In this document: one piece after another, positions 25,415 to 34,852 of the stretch | Numbering within the stretch: position 1 is the first letter of the stretch | Layout of the letters: each line of letters begins with the position of its first letter | Origin: Lysobacter sp. | GTDB taxonomy: Bacteria; Pseudomonadota; Gammaproteobacteria; Xanthomonadales; Xanthomonadaceae | Length of the DNA: 64,000 bases | Direction: 5' to 3' | Assembly: GCA_011526085.1 (NCBI GenBank) | Contig: WYBC01000017.1 | Location: 62,001 to 126,000, forward strand | The notes under the pieces: generated by a model | The model's input: only the letters and a program-made list of their open reading frames with translations | What the model was told of the DNA's origin: nothing | Database searches by the model: none | Position numbers and translations under genes: made by a program

Positions 25415-25441
25415 GGAAGGGCCGGCGATGCCGGCCCTTCC
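25415..25441. terminator. Rho-independent terminator between convergent genes
   Basis: A perfect 12-bp stem (GGAAGGGCCGGC, loop GAT, GCCGGCCCTTCC). It serves the patatin gene and the convergent CxxCH lipoprotein gene, whose stop is 22 bases away. A near-identical hairpin is at 27591-27615. Confidence 0.8.
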
Positions 25442-25462
25442 GCGTCGAGGCAACGCCGCGAC

Positions 25463-27388
25463 TCAATGCACCATGTCGAGCGGCTGGAACTGGATGGCCT
25501 GCAGCAGCCCCGTCGACAGGCAACTGCTGTTCATCAGGTTCGCCAGATCCTGCTGGCGACGCAGCAGATCGCCGAACGGGCGCGACGGCAGCGTGTTGAT
25601 CGGATCCGGCTTGTTGAACGTGGTCGGCACCGCGAGCGTGCCGTTGCCCACCAGGAAGCGCGACAGCCCGCTGACCGCCGCCGGCGCTCTGGGCGCGATG
25701 TGCAGGAACGAAAGATCCGACGGCTGGTTTCGCGTCTCGCCGCCGTGGCAGGCGTTGCAGGTCCCCAGCGAGAACAGGTGACGCTGCTGGTTGCCGACAC
25801 CCGGCGCGTTCCAGACGGCGCCGTCGGCCACGGAGAAGTTGAAGTTGGAACCGGTCAGGAACGGTTGCCCCGTCCAGGTCGTCGGCACCACGTATGTGCC
25901 GCCGAGGATGGCAGCGGAATTGGTGTTGATGTAGTTCGCGAGCAGCGCCGTGTTGTTGCGGGTGTGGTGCGGCGTCTGCTTGGTCGACACGATGTTGAGC
26001 ATCGTCACGACCGGTCCCCTGCCCGGCAGCACGAACTCGCGCAACTCCCACAAGGGATTCAGCGCGTTCTCGTTGGTGCGCAACTGGTTGAGCGCGCTGC
26101 GGTTGGGCTTGTTCGGCGCCGCGTTGGCGGAAGTGAACTGGTCGGTGATCGCCTGCAGCGCCGGATTGAACGCCGCACTGCCGAGCGCGATGTTGCCGAG
26201 GTTCACCCACTGCTGGGCGTAGTTCTTGACGTTGGTGCAGCCGCTGATCGGCACGCCGTATTCGAAGATCACGGTGAAGGGCGTCGTCGAGCAGCCGCCG
26301 GCCACGTTGCGGTTCACGACGCCGAAGACCAGCCGCCCCTCGCCCGCGGAACCGCCGCCATAGACCGAATTGCCGCGCAGATCGACGCGATTGACGATCG
26401 CCAGCAGACGGAACGGCGCGCGATCGAGATCGAGCTTGCCGCCGATCCGCGGCCACGAGTTCAACACCAGCCCGCCGATGTTCGGCCGCGCCGGCACCGG
26501 GAAGGTGTTGATGGTGTGGTTGACGTTCCAGCTCTGCAGCCAGTTCTCCGTGAACACCGCCGGATCGATGCCGGTGAACGTGTTGTTCGCCATGTTGCTG
26601 ATCAGCGTCTTGAAGGTCCAGGCGCCGTTGGGATTGCCGGTGTTGTTGCAGATATCGAAGGTGCGCGTCGGATCGTTGACCACCGACAGATCGGTGATCA
26701 TCAGTTCACGCCGCGGATCGACCGCGGACGGCGGCATCGAAATCGTGAATTTCTTGATCTGGAACGGCGTGGACGACAACCGGGCGCTTTCGACGACCTT
26801 GGGATCGATGAACCCGAACGGATCTTCGCCCAGGAACTCGCGTCCAGCGAACACGGCCTCGCCGTTCGCCCGGGTTTCGACGATCAAGCTCTGGCGGTCG
26901 CGCTGTTCCTGCACGAACCTGTCGAAATCGAAGCGCACCATGCCGTTGAAACGGAACTTGTCCACGGCATCGCGTTTGAACGTGAAGGTGTCCTTGTCGA
27001 CCACCAGCGGCAGCACATCGGGAAGATCCGACCCTTCGCGGAAGCGGATCGACAGCCGTGCGTTGCCTTCGGGATCGCTGCTGCTTTCCATCGGCGTGAG
27101 TTCCATGTCCTCCACCGGCGGCAGACGCGGCGCGGTCGCTTCGGCGAGGCCCGCGACAGGCGCGAAACCGCTGACCTTCGGGGCGGGCCAGCTCTGGCGC
27201 GCGAGGGCGGAACCCGCACCGTCCGCGGACACGTCGGCGACGGTTCGGCCCGACGCGGCGCTCTTCGCGGCGACGGCGCCCGTTCCTCCAGGCAGATCGC
27301 ATGCGGCCAGTCCGCATGTCAGCAAAAAGACCGCGATGGGCGACAGCCATCGACCGGAAGAGACGTTCGTGGATAAACGCTTTCGCAT
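25463..27388 (-). CDS. Exported lipoprotein with a single CxxCH heme-like motif
   Basis: A 641-residue predicted lipoprotein: signal segment SPIAVFLLTCGLAAC with lipobox cysteine at 30. The long central domain is rich in Asn, Phe and Thr and shows no domain I recognise (RPNIGGLVLNSWPRIGGKLD, FRLLAIVNRVDLRGN). Near the C-terminus is C544-N-A-C547-H548 in the context FSLGTCNACHGGET, the covalent heme c motif. A downstream Met that could be the other heme ligand occurs in LANLMN. If heme is attached this is an envelope-anchored monoheme protein. It stands alone between two related terminators. Confidence 0.8.
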   Translation of the reverse strand: MRKRLSTNVSSGRWLSPIAVFLLTCGLAACDLPGGTGAVAAKSAASGRTVADVSADGAGSALARQSWPAPKVSGFAPVAGLAEATAPRLPPVEDMELTPMESSSDPEGNARLSIRFREGSDLPDVLPLVVDKDTFTFKRDAVDKFRFNGMVRFDFDRFVQEQRDRQSLIVETRANGEAVFAGREFLGEDPFGFIDPKVVESARLSSTPFQIKKFTISMPPSAVDPRRELMITDLSVVNDPTRTFDICNNTGNPNGAWTFKTLISNMANNTFTGIDPAVFTENWLQSWNVNHTINTFPVPARPNIGGLVLNSWPRIGGKLDLDRAPFRLLAIVNRVDLRGNSVYGGGSAGEGRLVFGVVNRNVAGGCSTTPFTVIFEYGVPISGCTNVKNYAQQWVNLGNIALGSAAFNPALQAITDQFTSANAAPNKPNRSALNQLRTNENALNPLWELREFVLPGRGPVVTMLNIVSTKQTPHHTRNNTALLANYINTNSAAILGGTYVVPTTWTGQPFLTGSNFNFSVADGAVWNAPGVGNQQRHLFSLGTCNACHGGETRNQPSDLSFLHIAPRAPAAVSGLSRFLVGNGTLAVPTTFNKPDPINTLPSRPFGDLLRRQQDLANLMNSSCLSTGLLQAIQFQPLDMVH

Positions 27389-27590
27389 GACGATTCACTC
27401 CTTGTGAATGGGAAAGGTGCCGCGATCTGCGCGAAGCGCGCACGGTGCCTGTCCCGGCATCCGTGCCGCATCCCATCGACGCCCTGTGCCGATGCGTTCT
27501 GTCGGAATTCCCGTCGAAGCCTTCCCGCAGATCCATCACGATCGCGACGCGGTCCAGAAGGCGTCACCCACGTCGCACTGCATCCTAAGC

Positions 27591-27617
27591 AAAGGGCCGG
27601 CAATGCCGGCCCTTTTT
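27591..27617. terminator. Rho-independent terminator after rhlE
   Basis: An 11-bp stem (AAAGGGCCGGC, loop AAT, GCCGGCCCTTT) with five Ts on the plus strand and AAA on the other side. It lies 41 bases past the rhlE stop. The core GGGCCGGC-x3-GCCGGCCC is shared with the hairpin at 25415. Confidence 0.75.
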
Positions 27618-27657
27618 CGTCATGAATTGTTTCGATCGAATCGATTCAATGCATCGA

Positions 27658-29010
27658 TCACGCGCGCGAATCGCGACGCCCGCTCGGCTTGCCCTGGCCC
27701 TGCCCGCGTCCCTGGCCCTGCTTCTGGCCGGTGTGCGCATGCGCGTGGGCGCCGCGATCGGCCGGCTTGCCGTGCGCGCGATGGCCCGGCTTGCGCGGCG
27801 TGCGGTTGCCGCCCGGACGCTGACCGCCCGGACGCGCGGCGCCCGGCGCATTGCCGTCGAGACGGATCGGACGGCTGGGTTCATAGCCTTCGATCGCTTC
27901 CAGCGTGATGTCGGCCTTCAGCAGGCGCTGGATCTGGCGCAGCAACTGCGCTTCGTCCGGCGACACCAGCGAGAGCGCTTCGCCGGTCATGCCGTTGCGG
28001 CCGGTGCGGCCGATGCGATGCACGTAATCCTCGGCCACCATCGGCAGATCGTGGTTGATCACCAGCGGCAGATTCGGGATGTCGAGGCCGCGCGCGGCCA
28101 CGTCGGTGGCGACCAGGATCCGGGCCTTGCCGGACTTGAAGGCGTTGAGCGCCTTCTGGCGCGCGGCCTGGCTCTTGTTGCCGTGGATCGCGACCGCCGG
28201 CAGACCGGCGGTTTCGAGCTGTTCGGCCAGTCGATTGCAGCCGTGCTTGGTCTTGCCGAAGATCAGCACCTGCTCGGAGTGGCGACGGGTCAGGATGTCG
28301 ATCAGCAGATCGCGCTTGCGCGAGCCGTCGACCGGATGCGCGCGATGCTGGATGGTCGCGGCGATGGCGTTCTGCGCGGCGACCTGCACCTGCTTCGGAT
28401 CGCGCATGAATTCCAGCGCGAGCTGCTTGATCTGGGATTCGAACGTGGCCGAGAACAGCAGGGTCTGGCGCTCGCTCGGGACGCGCGCCAGGATGCGCTT
28501 CATCGCCGGCAGGAAGCCCATGTCGAGCATGCGGTCGGCTTCGTCGAGGACCAGGATCTCGATCGCGTCGAGCTTGGCGGTGCCCTGCTGCATGTGGTCG
28601 ATCAGGCGACCGGGGGTGGCGACGAGGATGTCGACGCCGCGACGCAGGTTGTCGACCTGCGGGCCCATCCCGGCGCCGCCGAAGATGGTGGTGACGTTGA
28701 GACGGAGATACTTGCTGTAACTGCGGATGCTGTCGGCGACCTGCACCGCGAGTTCGCGGGTGGGCACCAGGATCAGCGCGCGCGGCTTGCGCGGGCCGGC
28801 GGCGGGTTTGTTGCCCTCGGCGAGGCGCTGCAGCAGCGGCAGGCCGAAGGCGGCGGTCTTGCCGGTGCCGGTCTGGGCGCCGCCGAGCACGTCGTGGCCG
28901 GCCAGTACCAGCGGGATGCCCTCGGCCTGGATCGGCGTGGGGGTGGCATAACCGTTGTCGGCGAGCGCGCGCAGCAACGCGGGCGCGAGCCCGAGCGATT
29001 CGAAAGACAT
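27658..29010 (-). CDS. rhlE: DEAD-box ATP-dependent RNA helicase RhlE
   Basis: A 450-residue RNA helicase with all family motifs: Q-motif (TPIQAEGIP), motif I AQTGTGKT, Ia PTRELAVQ, II DEAD, III SAT, and VI HRIGRTGR. The C-terminal 75 residues are a basic Gly/Arg/His/Lys-rich tail (GQRPGGNRTPRKPG and following) typical of RhlE, used for RNA contacts. RhlE acts in RNA remodelling, ribosome assembly and the degradosome, often important in the cold. The long leader region upstream fits post-transcriptional control seen for such helicases in other bacteria; here it is only a suggestion. Confidence 0.95.
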   Translation of the reverse strand: MSFESLGLAPALLRALADNGYATPTPIQAEGIPLVLAGHDVLGGAQTGTGKTAAFGLPLLQRLAEGNKPAAGPRKPRALILVPTRELAVQVADSIRSYSKYLRLNVTTIFGGAGMGPQVDNLRRGVDILVATPGRLIDHMQQGTAKLDAIEILVLDEADRMLDMGFLPAMKRILARVPSERQTLLFSATFESQIKQLALEFMRDPKQVQVAAQNAIAATIQHRAHPVDGSRKRDLLIDILTRRHSEQVLIFGKTKHGCNRLAEQLETAGLPAVAIHGNKSQAARQKALNAFKSGKARILVATDVAARGLDIPNLPLVINHDLPMVAEDYVHRIGRTGRNGMTGEALSLVSPDEAQLLRQIQRLLKADITLEAIEGYEPSRPIRLDGNAPGAARPGGQRPGGNRTPRKPGHRAHGKPADRGAHAHAHTGQKQGQGRGQGQGKPSGRRDSRA

Positions 29011-29374
29011 GATGTGTGGAACTCCGGTGGAATCGCGTCGACGGCCGGTTCCCGTGGGGAATCGGTCCGCGGCGGACGCGAAGCGTTACTCGGAGCTTTC
29101 CAACCGCGCTGCGAGCAAGGGATGAGACGACGCACCACATGGCGGGTCGTGTTCGGCGCGACGAAAGACGTGCGGAGAGTGCTGCGACACCGGGCGCCGG
29201 AAGTCGGCGATGACCGGGACGGCAGCGGCTGTGATCGGGAAAACGGACCAGCCGTGCGCGAAACGAGGTGGATGCTACGCGAAAAATCCGGCCGCCGCCA
29301 GCAAATCCCTGAGTCGACTGGGATTTTCGTCGGAAGGCAGCGACCGGCCGGTCGCCGGGAGGCCGTCGCCGGGC
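29011..29374. other. Intergenic region and probable long leader of rhlE
   Basis: These 364 bases separate the rhlE start from the stop of the upstream minus-strand metallohydrolase gene. I see no supported gene. The length allows an untranslated leader for rhlE on the minus strand. No riboswitch or clear promoter is recognised. Confidence 0.4.
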
Positions 29375-30748
29375 TCAGACCTCCAGCACCAGCCCCGGCC
29401 GCGCCAGGGTGGCGCTGATCCCGCAGGCCTCGCCGATTTCGCCGGCCAGCGCCTCGCGGGCCTTGTCCTCGCCGTGGACCAGGGCCAGCGGCGGGCGGCC
29501 GCGGAAGCCCGCGTACCAGTCCATCAGGCCGCGCTGGTCGGTATGCGCCGACAGGCCGCCGACCGTATGCCGCTGCGCGTTCACGCGCACGTCGTGGCCG
29601 TGGATGCGCACCCATTTCGCGCCGTCGACGATCCGCCGCCCGGTAGTGCCTTCGGCCTGATAGCCGACGAAGACCACGTGGGTCTGCTTGCGATGCAGGC
29701 GATGCTTGAAGTGGTGCAGGATGCGGCCCGCGTTGGCCATGCCCGAGCCGGCGATGACGATGATGCCGCGCTCCATGCGGTTGATCGCCATCGATTCGTC
29801 GACGCTTTCGGTGATGTGCAGGTTCGGCAATCTGAACGGATTCGGATGGTTGCGCCACACCCGTTTCGCGTCGTCGTCGAAGAGGTCGTGGTGGCGGTCG
29901 TACACGTCGACCACCTTCGAGGCCATCGGGCTGTCGAGGAAGATCTGCCAGCGCGACATCTTCCAGTCGTCCCAGTGCTTCGCGAACCAGTACAGCAGTT
30001 CCTGGGTGCGGCCGACCGCGAACGCGGGAATCAGCACCACACCGCCCGACCGCCAGGCATCGTCGAGGATCTCTTCCAGTTCGTGGATCGTCTCGGCGCG
30101 ATCGCGATGCAGGCGGTCGCCGTAGGTCGATTCCATCAGCACCAGATCGGCATCGGCGATCTGCGCCGGATCGCGGAGGATCGGCGTGCCCTTCGGGCCG
30201 AGGTCGCCGGAGAACACCACCTTGCGGCCATCGCCCCACAGCTCGACGCTGCAGGAACCGAGGATGTGGCCGGCGTCGCGGAAGCACATCTCCACCCCCG
30301 GGGACAGCTCGGTGCGGACGTCGTAGGGCAGCGGGCGCACCTGTCGCATCGCCTCGTGCACGTCGTCCTTGGTGTACAGCGGCACCGCCATCGGCTGACC
30401 GTGGCGGCGGTCGCGATTGGCGCGCATGGCCTCGCTTTCGGCGATGCCCGCGGCGTCCAGCAGCATCACCAGCATCAGGTCGGCGGTGGCGGCCTGGGCG
30501 TAGATGGGGCCACGGAACCCGCGCTGCACCAGCAGCGGCACCCGGCCGATGTGGTCGATGTGGGCGTGGCTGAGGATCAGCGCGTCCAGCGCGCTCGGCT
30601 CGAAGGGAAACGGCCCGGCGTTGCGGGCTTCGGCCTCGGGACTGCCCTGGATCATGCCGCAGTCGAACAACAGGCGCTGGCCGGCGACTTCGACCTCGTG
30701 CAGGGAACCGGTGACCTCACCGGCGGCGCCGTGGAAAGTGACGCGCAT
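29375..30748 (-). CDS. MBL-fold / beta-CASP metallo-hydrolase (RNA-processing type)
   Basis: A 457-residue metallo-beta-lactamase-fold protein of the CPSF73/RNase J-like superfamily. The zinc motif is LSHAHIDHIGR (HxHxDH) followed by DAGHILGS and FSGDLG. The beta-CASP region contains MESTYGDR, PAFAVGRTQELLY and FVGYQAEGTTGR, and the C-terminal RNA-specificity motif is GGLSAHTDQRGLMDW. Such bacterial homologues are predicted RNA nucleases, but few have been tested; other phosphodiester substrates are possible. Length and motif order are complete. Confidence 0.88.
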   Translation of the reverse strand: MRVTFHGAAGEVTGSLHEVEVAGQRLLFDCGMIQGSPEAEARNAGPFPFEPSALDALILSHAHIDHIGRVPLLVQRGFRGPIYAQAATADLMLVMLLDAAGIAESEAMRANRDRRHGQPMAVPLYTKDDVHEAMRQVRPLPYDVRTELSPGVEMCFRDAGHILGSCSVELWGDGRKVVFSGDLGPKGTPILRDPAQIADADLVLMESTYGDRLHRDRAETIHELEEILDDAWRSGGVVLIPAFAVGRTQELLYWFAKHWDDWKMSRWQIFLDSPMASKVVDVYDRHHDLFDDDAKRVWRNHPNPFRLPNLHITESVDESMAINRMERGIIVIAGSGMANAGRILHHFKHRLHRKQTHVVFVGYQAEGTTGRRIVDGAKWVRIHGHDVRVNAQRHTVGGLSAHTDQRGLMDWYAGFRGRPPLALVHGEDKAREALAGEIGEACGISATLARPGLVLEV

Positions 30749-30937
30749 TGACCGCTCCGTTCTGATGTGACGACCGGGCCAAAACTACCACGACCGCCCG
30801 GGCAGGGCCCCCGCCCGCCTTTCGCGGGCCGTCGCATGACCTTCGACACCAGCCGGACGCCGGGCAGCGCGCTACAGTCGCGCGTCGCCCAGCCGGGCGC
30901 GTCTCTCCTTTCACATGCCCTCCGGGCCGGAGTCTCC

Positions 30938-33052
30938 GTGAACGCTCAACCCTCCTCGCTCCTCAAGCCGCGCGTCCTGCTGCTGTCGCTGGCCATCGCC
31001 GCGTCCCTCGCCGCCTGCAAGAAGGACGATGCCGCGCCCGCCGCGGATACCGCCGCCAAGGCCGCGGCGCCTGCACTGACCCTCGACGAAAGCAAGCTGC
31101 CGCCGTTCAACCAGTTCAAGGCCGCCGACCTCGACACCACCAAGAACGCCTGTGCCGACTTTGCCGGCTTCGTCAACGGCAAGTGGCTCGCCGCCAATGC
31201 CATTCCGGGCGATCGCACCTCGTGGGGCGCGTTCGAGATGCTGGACGAGCGTTCGACTTCGGTGCAGCGCCAGCTGGCCGAGCAGGCCGCCGCGATGTCC
31301 GGCGCCAAGGGCGTGGAGAAGATCGTCGGCGACATCTGGGCCACCGGCATGGACGAGGCGAAGATCAACGCCCAGGGGATCGCCCCGCTCAAGAGCCGCC
31401 TCGACGCCATCGACGCGCTGACCGACGGCGCCTCGGTCGCCGAGCATCTGCGCAAGAGCTTCGCCAAGGGCGAGCAGGCCGTCTTCGGCTTCGGCCCGAG
31501 CGCCGACTTCAAGGATTCGTCGATGAACATCGCCTATGTCGCCCAGGCCGGCCTCGGCCTGCCCGACAAGGCCTACTACTTCGACGCCGACAAGAAGGAA
31601 AAGCTTGCCGCCTACGAACAGCACATCGCCAAGGTGCTGGAACTGTCCGGCGTCGCCGCGGCCGACGCCGCGAAGCAGGCAAAGGACGTGGTCGCGTTCG
31701 AGACCCGCCTGGCCAAGGCTTCGAAGTCCAGCGAAGAACTGGCCCGCGACGTGTCGCTGTACTACAACCCGGTGTCGGTGGCGGACGCCGACAAGAAGAC
31801 CCCGAATTTCCCGTGGAGCAAGTTCTTCGAATCGCAGGGCATCGCCGCGCCGAAGATGTTCTCGATGGCGATCCCGGAATTCCACGCCGAGTTCGACCGG
31901 ATGCTGGCCGACACCCCGGTCGAGCACTGGAAGAGCTACCTGCGCTTCCACACCGTCGACGGCGCCTCGCCGTTCCTCGGCGACGCCTTCGCCGACGAGA
32001 ACTTCAACTTCTACCGCAAGACCATGCGCGGGCAGAAGGAACAGCAGCCGCGCTGGAAGCGCGTGCTCGACACCATCGAGGGCCAGACCGGCGAGGCGCT
32101 GGGCCAGATGTACGTGCAGGTGGCGTTCCCGCCGGAATCGAAGGCGCGCATGGAGGAACTGGTGAAGAACCTCAGCGCGGCGCTGAAAGGCCGGCTGGAG
32201 AATCTCGCGTGGATGAGCCCGGAGACCAAGCAGAAGGCGATGGACAAGTGGGCCACGTTCACGCCGAAGATCGGTTACCCGGACAAGTGGCGCGACTGGA
32301 CCGGGCTGGACACCTCGCGCGGCAGCTACATCGAGAACGTGCTGGCCGCCAACGAGTTCAACTACAAGTGGAACCTCGGCAAGATCGGCAAGCCGGTCGA
32401 CAAGACCGAATGGGGCATGAGTCCGCAGACGGTGAACGCCTACTACAACCCGCAGTTGAACGAGATCGTGTTCCCGGCCGCGATCCTGCAGCCGCCGTTC
32501 TTCGACGCCAAGGCCGACGACGCGCTGAACTACGGCGGCATCGGCGCGGTCATCGGCCACGAAATGATCCACGGCTACGACGACCAGGGCAGCCGCTTCG
32601 GGCCGACCGGCAACTTCGAGAACTGGTGGACCGACGCCGACATGAAGGGCTTCAAGGGCCTGACCGGCAAGCTGATCGCGCAGTTCGACGCCTACGAGGC
32701 CGCACCCGGCAAGAAGGTCAACGGCAAGCTGACGCTGGGCGAAAACATCGCCGACCTCGGCGGCCTGGCGGTGGCCTACGACGCCTTCCAGCGCGCCAGC
32801 GAAGGCAAGCCCGACGCCAAGGTCGAAGGGCTGCCGCGCGAACAGCGCTTCTTCCTCAACTGGGGCACGGTGTGGCGCCGCAACTTCACCCCGGATGAGC
32901 TGGCCGTGCGCCTGACCACCGATTCGCACGCGCCCGCCAACTTCCGCGCCGTCGGCGCACCGTCGAACCACCCGGCCTTCGCCGAAGCGTTCGCGTGCAA
33001 GGCCGGCGACCCGATGGTGCGCGACGGCGACAAGCGCATCGCGATCTGGTAA
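30938..33052 (+). CDS. M13 family (neprilysin-like) zinc metallopeptidase, lipoprotein
   Basis: A 704-residue PepO/neprilysin-type oligopeptidase with a lipoprotein signal (LLLSLAIAASLAAC), so probably in the periplasm. The zinc site is intact: H541-E-M-I-H545 in IGHEMIHGYDDQG, with the third ligand Glu602 in ENIADLGG. The substrate-binding NAYYNP motif and C-terminal family ending (GDKRIAIW) are present. GTG 30938 is the start that gives a proper signal peptide; the longer frame does not. Its paralogue at 41.8-43.9 kb has lost these zinc residues. Confidence 0.95.
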   Translation: MNAQPSSLLKPRVLLLSLAIAASLAACKKDDAAPAADTAAKAAAPALTLDESKLPPFNQFKAADLDTTKNACADFAGFVNGKWLAANAIPGDRTSWGAFEMLDERSTSVQRQLAEQAAAMSGAKGVEKIVGDIWATGMDEAKINAQGIAPLKSRLDAIDALTDGASVAEHLRKSFAKGEQAVFGFGPSADFKDSSMNIAYVAQAGLGLPDKAYYFDADKKEKLAAYEQHIAKVLELSGVAAADAAKQAKDVVAFETRLAKASKSSEELARDVSLYYNPVSVADADKKTPNFPWSKFFESQGIAAPKMFSMAIPEFHAEFDRMLADTPVEHWKSYLRFHTVDGASPFLGDAFADENFNFYRKTMRGQKEQQPRWKRVLDTIEGQTGEALGQMYVQVAFPPESKARMEELVKNLSAALKGRLENLAWMSPETKQKAMDKWATFTPKIGYPDKWRDWTGLDTSRGSYIENVLAANEFNYKWNLGKIGKPVDKTEWGMSPQTVNAYYNPQLNEIVFPAAILQPPFFDAKADDALNYGGIGAVIGHEMIHGYDDQGSRFGPTGNFENWWTDADMKGFKGLTGKLIAQFDAYEAAPGKKVNGKLTLGENIADLGGLAVAYDAFQRASEGKPDAKVEGLPREQRFFLNWGTVWRRNFTPDELAVRLTTDSHAPANFRAVGAPSNHPAFAEAFACKAGDPMVRDGDKRIAIW

Positions 33053-33086
33053 GCGCGGGCCACCGCGTTTTCGACCGCGTCATTCG

Positions 33087-33120
33087 CGACAGGGGCCCGG
33101 AGCGATCCGGGCCCTTGTCG
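33087..33120 (+). terminator. Hairpin terminator after the M13 peptidase gene
   Basis: A 14-bp stem (CGACAGGGGCCCGG with CCGGGCCCTTGTCG, one G-T pair) and six-base loop begins 35 bases after the stop. The T tract is short (TTGTCGTT). Confidence 0.65.
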
Positions 33121-33342
33121 TTGGCATCGGCACGCTGCATCCGCTCGGCGAAACGCGCCGTATCCATCGGCATGCACGCCTTCCCCGCCCTGCCCCACGC
33201 CCGGTCATGCGATCCGCACGATCGCGCCGGCGTCGCCCCCGGTTCCCGCCGTCCTCGTCACGGAATCCGGGAGCCCCACTTGCCGTCCCGCGACCTGTCG
33301 CTGAACATGACGGCCCGCCCGCACGCCACGACAGGATCCCGG

Positions 33343-33918
33343 ATGCCCGAAATCCGCGCATACGACGCAGCACAGGAGACGCTTGGCCTCGATACGCTGC
33401 TGGTCGACATCGCCGGCGGCAGCCGCAACGCCTTCGAATCGCTGTATCGCGCCACGTCCTCGCGGTTGTTCGCGATCTGCCTGCGGGTGCTGTCCGACCG
33501 CGCCGAGGCCGAGGACGTGCTGCAGGACGTGTTCACGACGATCTGGCACAAGGCGCACCAGTTCGATCCCGGACGCGCCAGTCCGATCGCCTGGCTGGCG
33601 ATGATCGCCCGCAACAAGGCCATCGACCGGCTGCGCGCCGCGCCCGCGCGCGGCACCCTGGCCCCGATCGAGTTCGCGGACGACGTCGCCGATGCCGGCG
33701 CCACGCCGCTGCAGACCGCGGTCTCGGCCGATGAGCGCGAACGGCTGGAAGCCTGCATGCGCCAGCTCGACCCGCGCCGCCAATCGCTGATCCGCGCCGC
33801 GTTCTTCGAAGGTTCCACCTACGAAGAACTCGCGCAGCGCATCGCCTCGCCGCTGGGTTCGGTCAAGAGCTGGATCCGTCGCGGCCTGCTGCAACTGCGC
33901 GGTTGCCTCGAAGCATGA
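33343..33918 (+). CDS. ECF RNA polymerase sigma factor
   Basis: A 191-residue group 4 sigma factor. Region 2 spans about 28-97 (FESLYRATSSRLFAICLRVL, AEDVLQDVFTTIWHKA, WLAMIARNKAIDRLR) and region 4 about 132-186 (STYEELAQRIASPLGSVKSWIRRGL). The stop overlaps the anti-sigma start (ATGA), so the two are translated together. ATG 33307 would add 12 residues. Its position at the head of a lipid-modification operon resembles SigK/RskA and RpoE/ChrR systems that answer oxidative or membrane stress; the actual signal is not known from sequence. Confidence 0.93.
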   Translation: MPEIRAYDAAQETLGLDTLLVDIAGGSRNAFESLYRATSSRLFAICLRVLSDRAEAEDVLQDVFTTIWHKAHQFDPGRASPIAWLAMIARNKAIDRLRAAPARGTLAPIEFADDVADAGATPLQTAVSADERERLEACMRQLDPRRQSLIRAAFFEGSTYEELAQRIASPLGSVKSWIRRGLLQLRGCLEA

Positions 33919-34736
33919 ACATCCGCGACCTCAACGAGCAGGATTTCGAAGGCCGCGAGCCGCCGTCGGCGGACATCTTCGCCGGCGAATACGTCCTCGG
34001 CGTTCTCGACGCCGAACAGCGCCGCGAAGCGCAGACCCGCATCGCGAACGATCCGGGATTCGCCCGCCTCGTCGCCGACTGGGAACAGCGCCTGGCGCCG
34101 CTGCTGGCCGAGTTCGAAGGTGTCGACATCCCGCCGCACCTGTGGCCGCGCATCCGCAGTCGCCTCGGTTGGCCGGCGATCGAAACCGGCAGGTCCGCCG
34201 ACGCCGCCACCGCGAAGTCCGGGCTGTGGCAGAGCGCCGGTTTCTGGCGCGCGGCCACCGGCCTGGCCGCGGCCGCCGCGATCGCCGCGGTGGCCATCGG
34301 TCCGCTGGGCCTGTTCCGCGAGGACATCGCGACGCCGGTCGGCCCCGGCCCGATCGCGGTCGAACCGCCACCGCCGCCGGTCGAAGATCCCGATGCGCCG
34401 AAGCCGGTCAGCACGCTGCTTCGCGACGACGGCAAGCCCGGCTGGCTGGCGTCGGTCGATGCGAAGGCCGGCACCGTGCTGATGGTGCCGGTGCCCGCCG
34501 GCGCCGACGCCGAAGGCCGCGTGCCCGAACTGTGGCTGATTCCGCCGGGCGAAACGCCGAAGTCGCTGGGTCTGGTCTCGATCGATCGTTCGCATACGGT
34601 CAAGGTGCCCGACGCGCTGCGCGACGCGTTGGCGAAGGGCGCGCTGCTGGCGATCACGCTGGAACCGCCGGGCGGCGCGCCGCAGGGCGTGGCCACGGGT
34701 CCGATCATCGCCAAGGGCGATATCGTCACGCTGTGA
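33915..34736 (+). CDS. RskA-type anti-sigma factor
   Basis: A 273-residue membrane anti-sigma factor. The N-terminal 100 residues are the cytoplasmic sigma-binding part (DIFAGEYVLGVLDAEQRREAQ), one membrane helix spans about 110-134 (AAAAIAAVAIGPLGLF), and the periplasmic C-terminal RskA domain contains LWLIPPGETPKSLG and LEPPGGAPQGVATGP. RskA-type factors hold the ECF sigma at the membrane until regulated proteolysis frees it. ATG 33915 overlaps the sigma stop. There is no zinc-binding cysteine/histidine cluster, so it differs from ChrR. Confidence 0.92.
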   Translation: MNIRDLNEQDFEGREPPSADIFAGEYVLGVLDAEQRREAQTRIANDPGFARLVADWEQRLAPLLAEFEGVDIPPHLWPRIRSRLGWPAIETGRSADAATAKSGLWQSAGFWRAATGLAAAAAIAAVAIGPLGLFREDIATPVGPGPIAVEPPPPPVEDPDAPKPVSTLLRDDGKPGWLASVDAKAGTVLMVPVPAGADAEGRVPELWLIPPGETPKSLGLVSIDRSHTVKVPDALRDALAKGALLAITLEPPGGAPQGVATGPIIAKGDIVTL

Positions 34737-34787
34737 TGCGGGCAACGTCGCGAAGCCATCGGGGCAACGCGACGATCTGATTCCAGA

Positions 34788-34823
34788 CGCGGAGACGGTG
34801 CATCCGAACGCACCGCCTCCGCG
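34788..34823 (+). promoter_or_regulatory. Strong hairpin between anti-sigma and desaturase genes
   Basis: CGCGGAG-a-CGGTGC, loop of eight bases, then GCACCG-c-CTCCGCG forms a 13-bp stem with one A-C mismatch, 51 bases after the anti-sigma stop and 29 before the desaturase start. No T tract follows. It could attenuate transcription, stabilise the downstream mRNA after processing, or partly insulate the regulator genes from the lipid operon. Confidence 0.55.
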
Positions 34824-34852
34824 TAGAGGTACCGACAGCCAAGGAATTGCGC

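Noticed and set aside
30911-32971. A 686-codon minus-strand frame over the active M13 gene
   Set aside because: Shadow of a well-supported gene with an intact zinc site.
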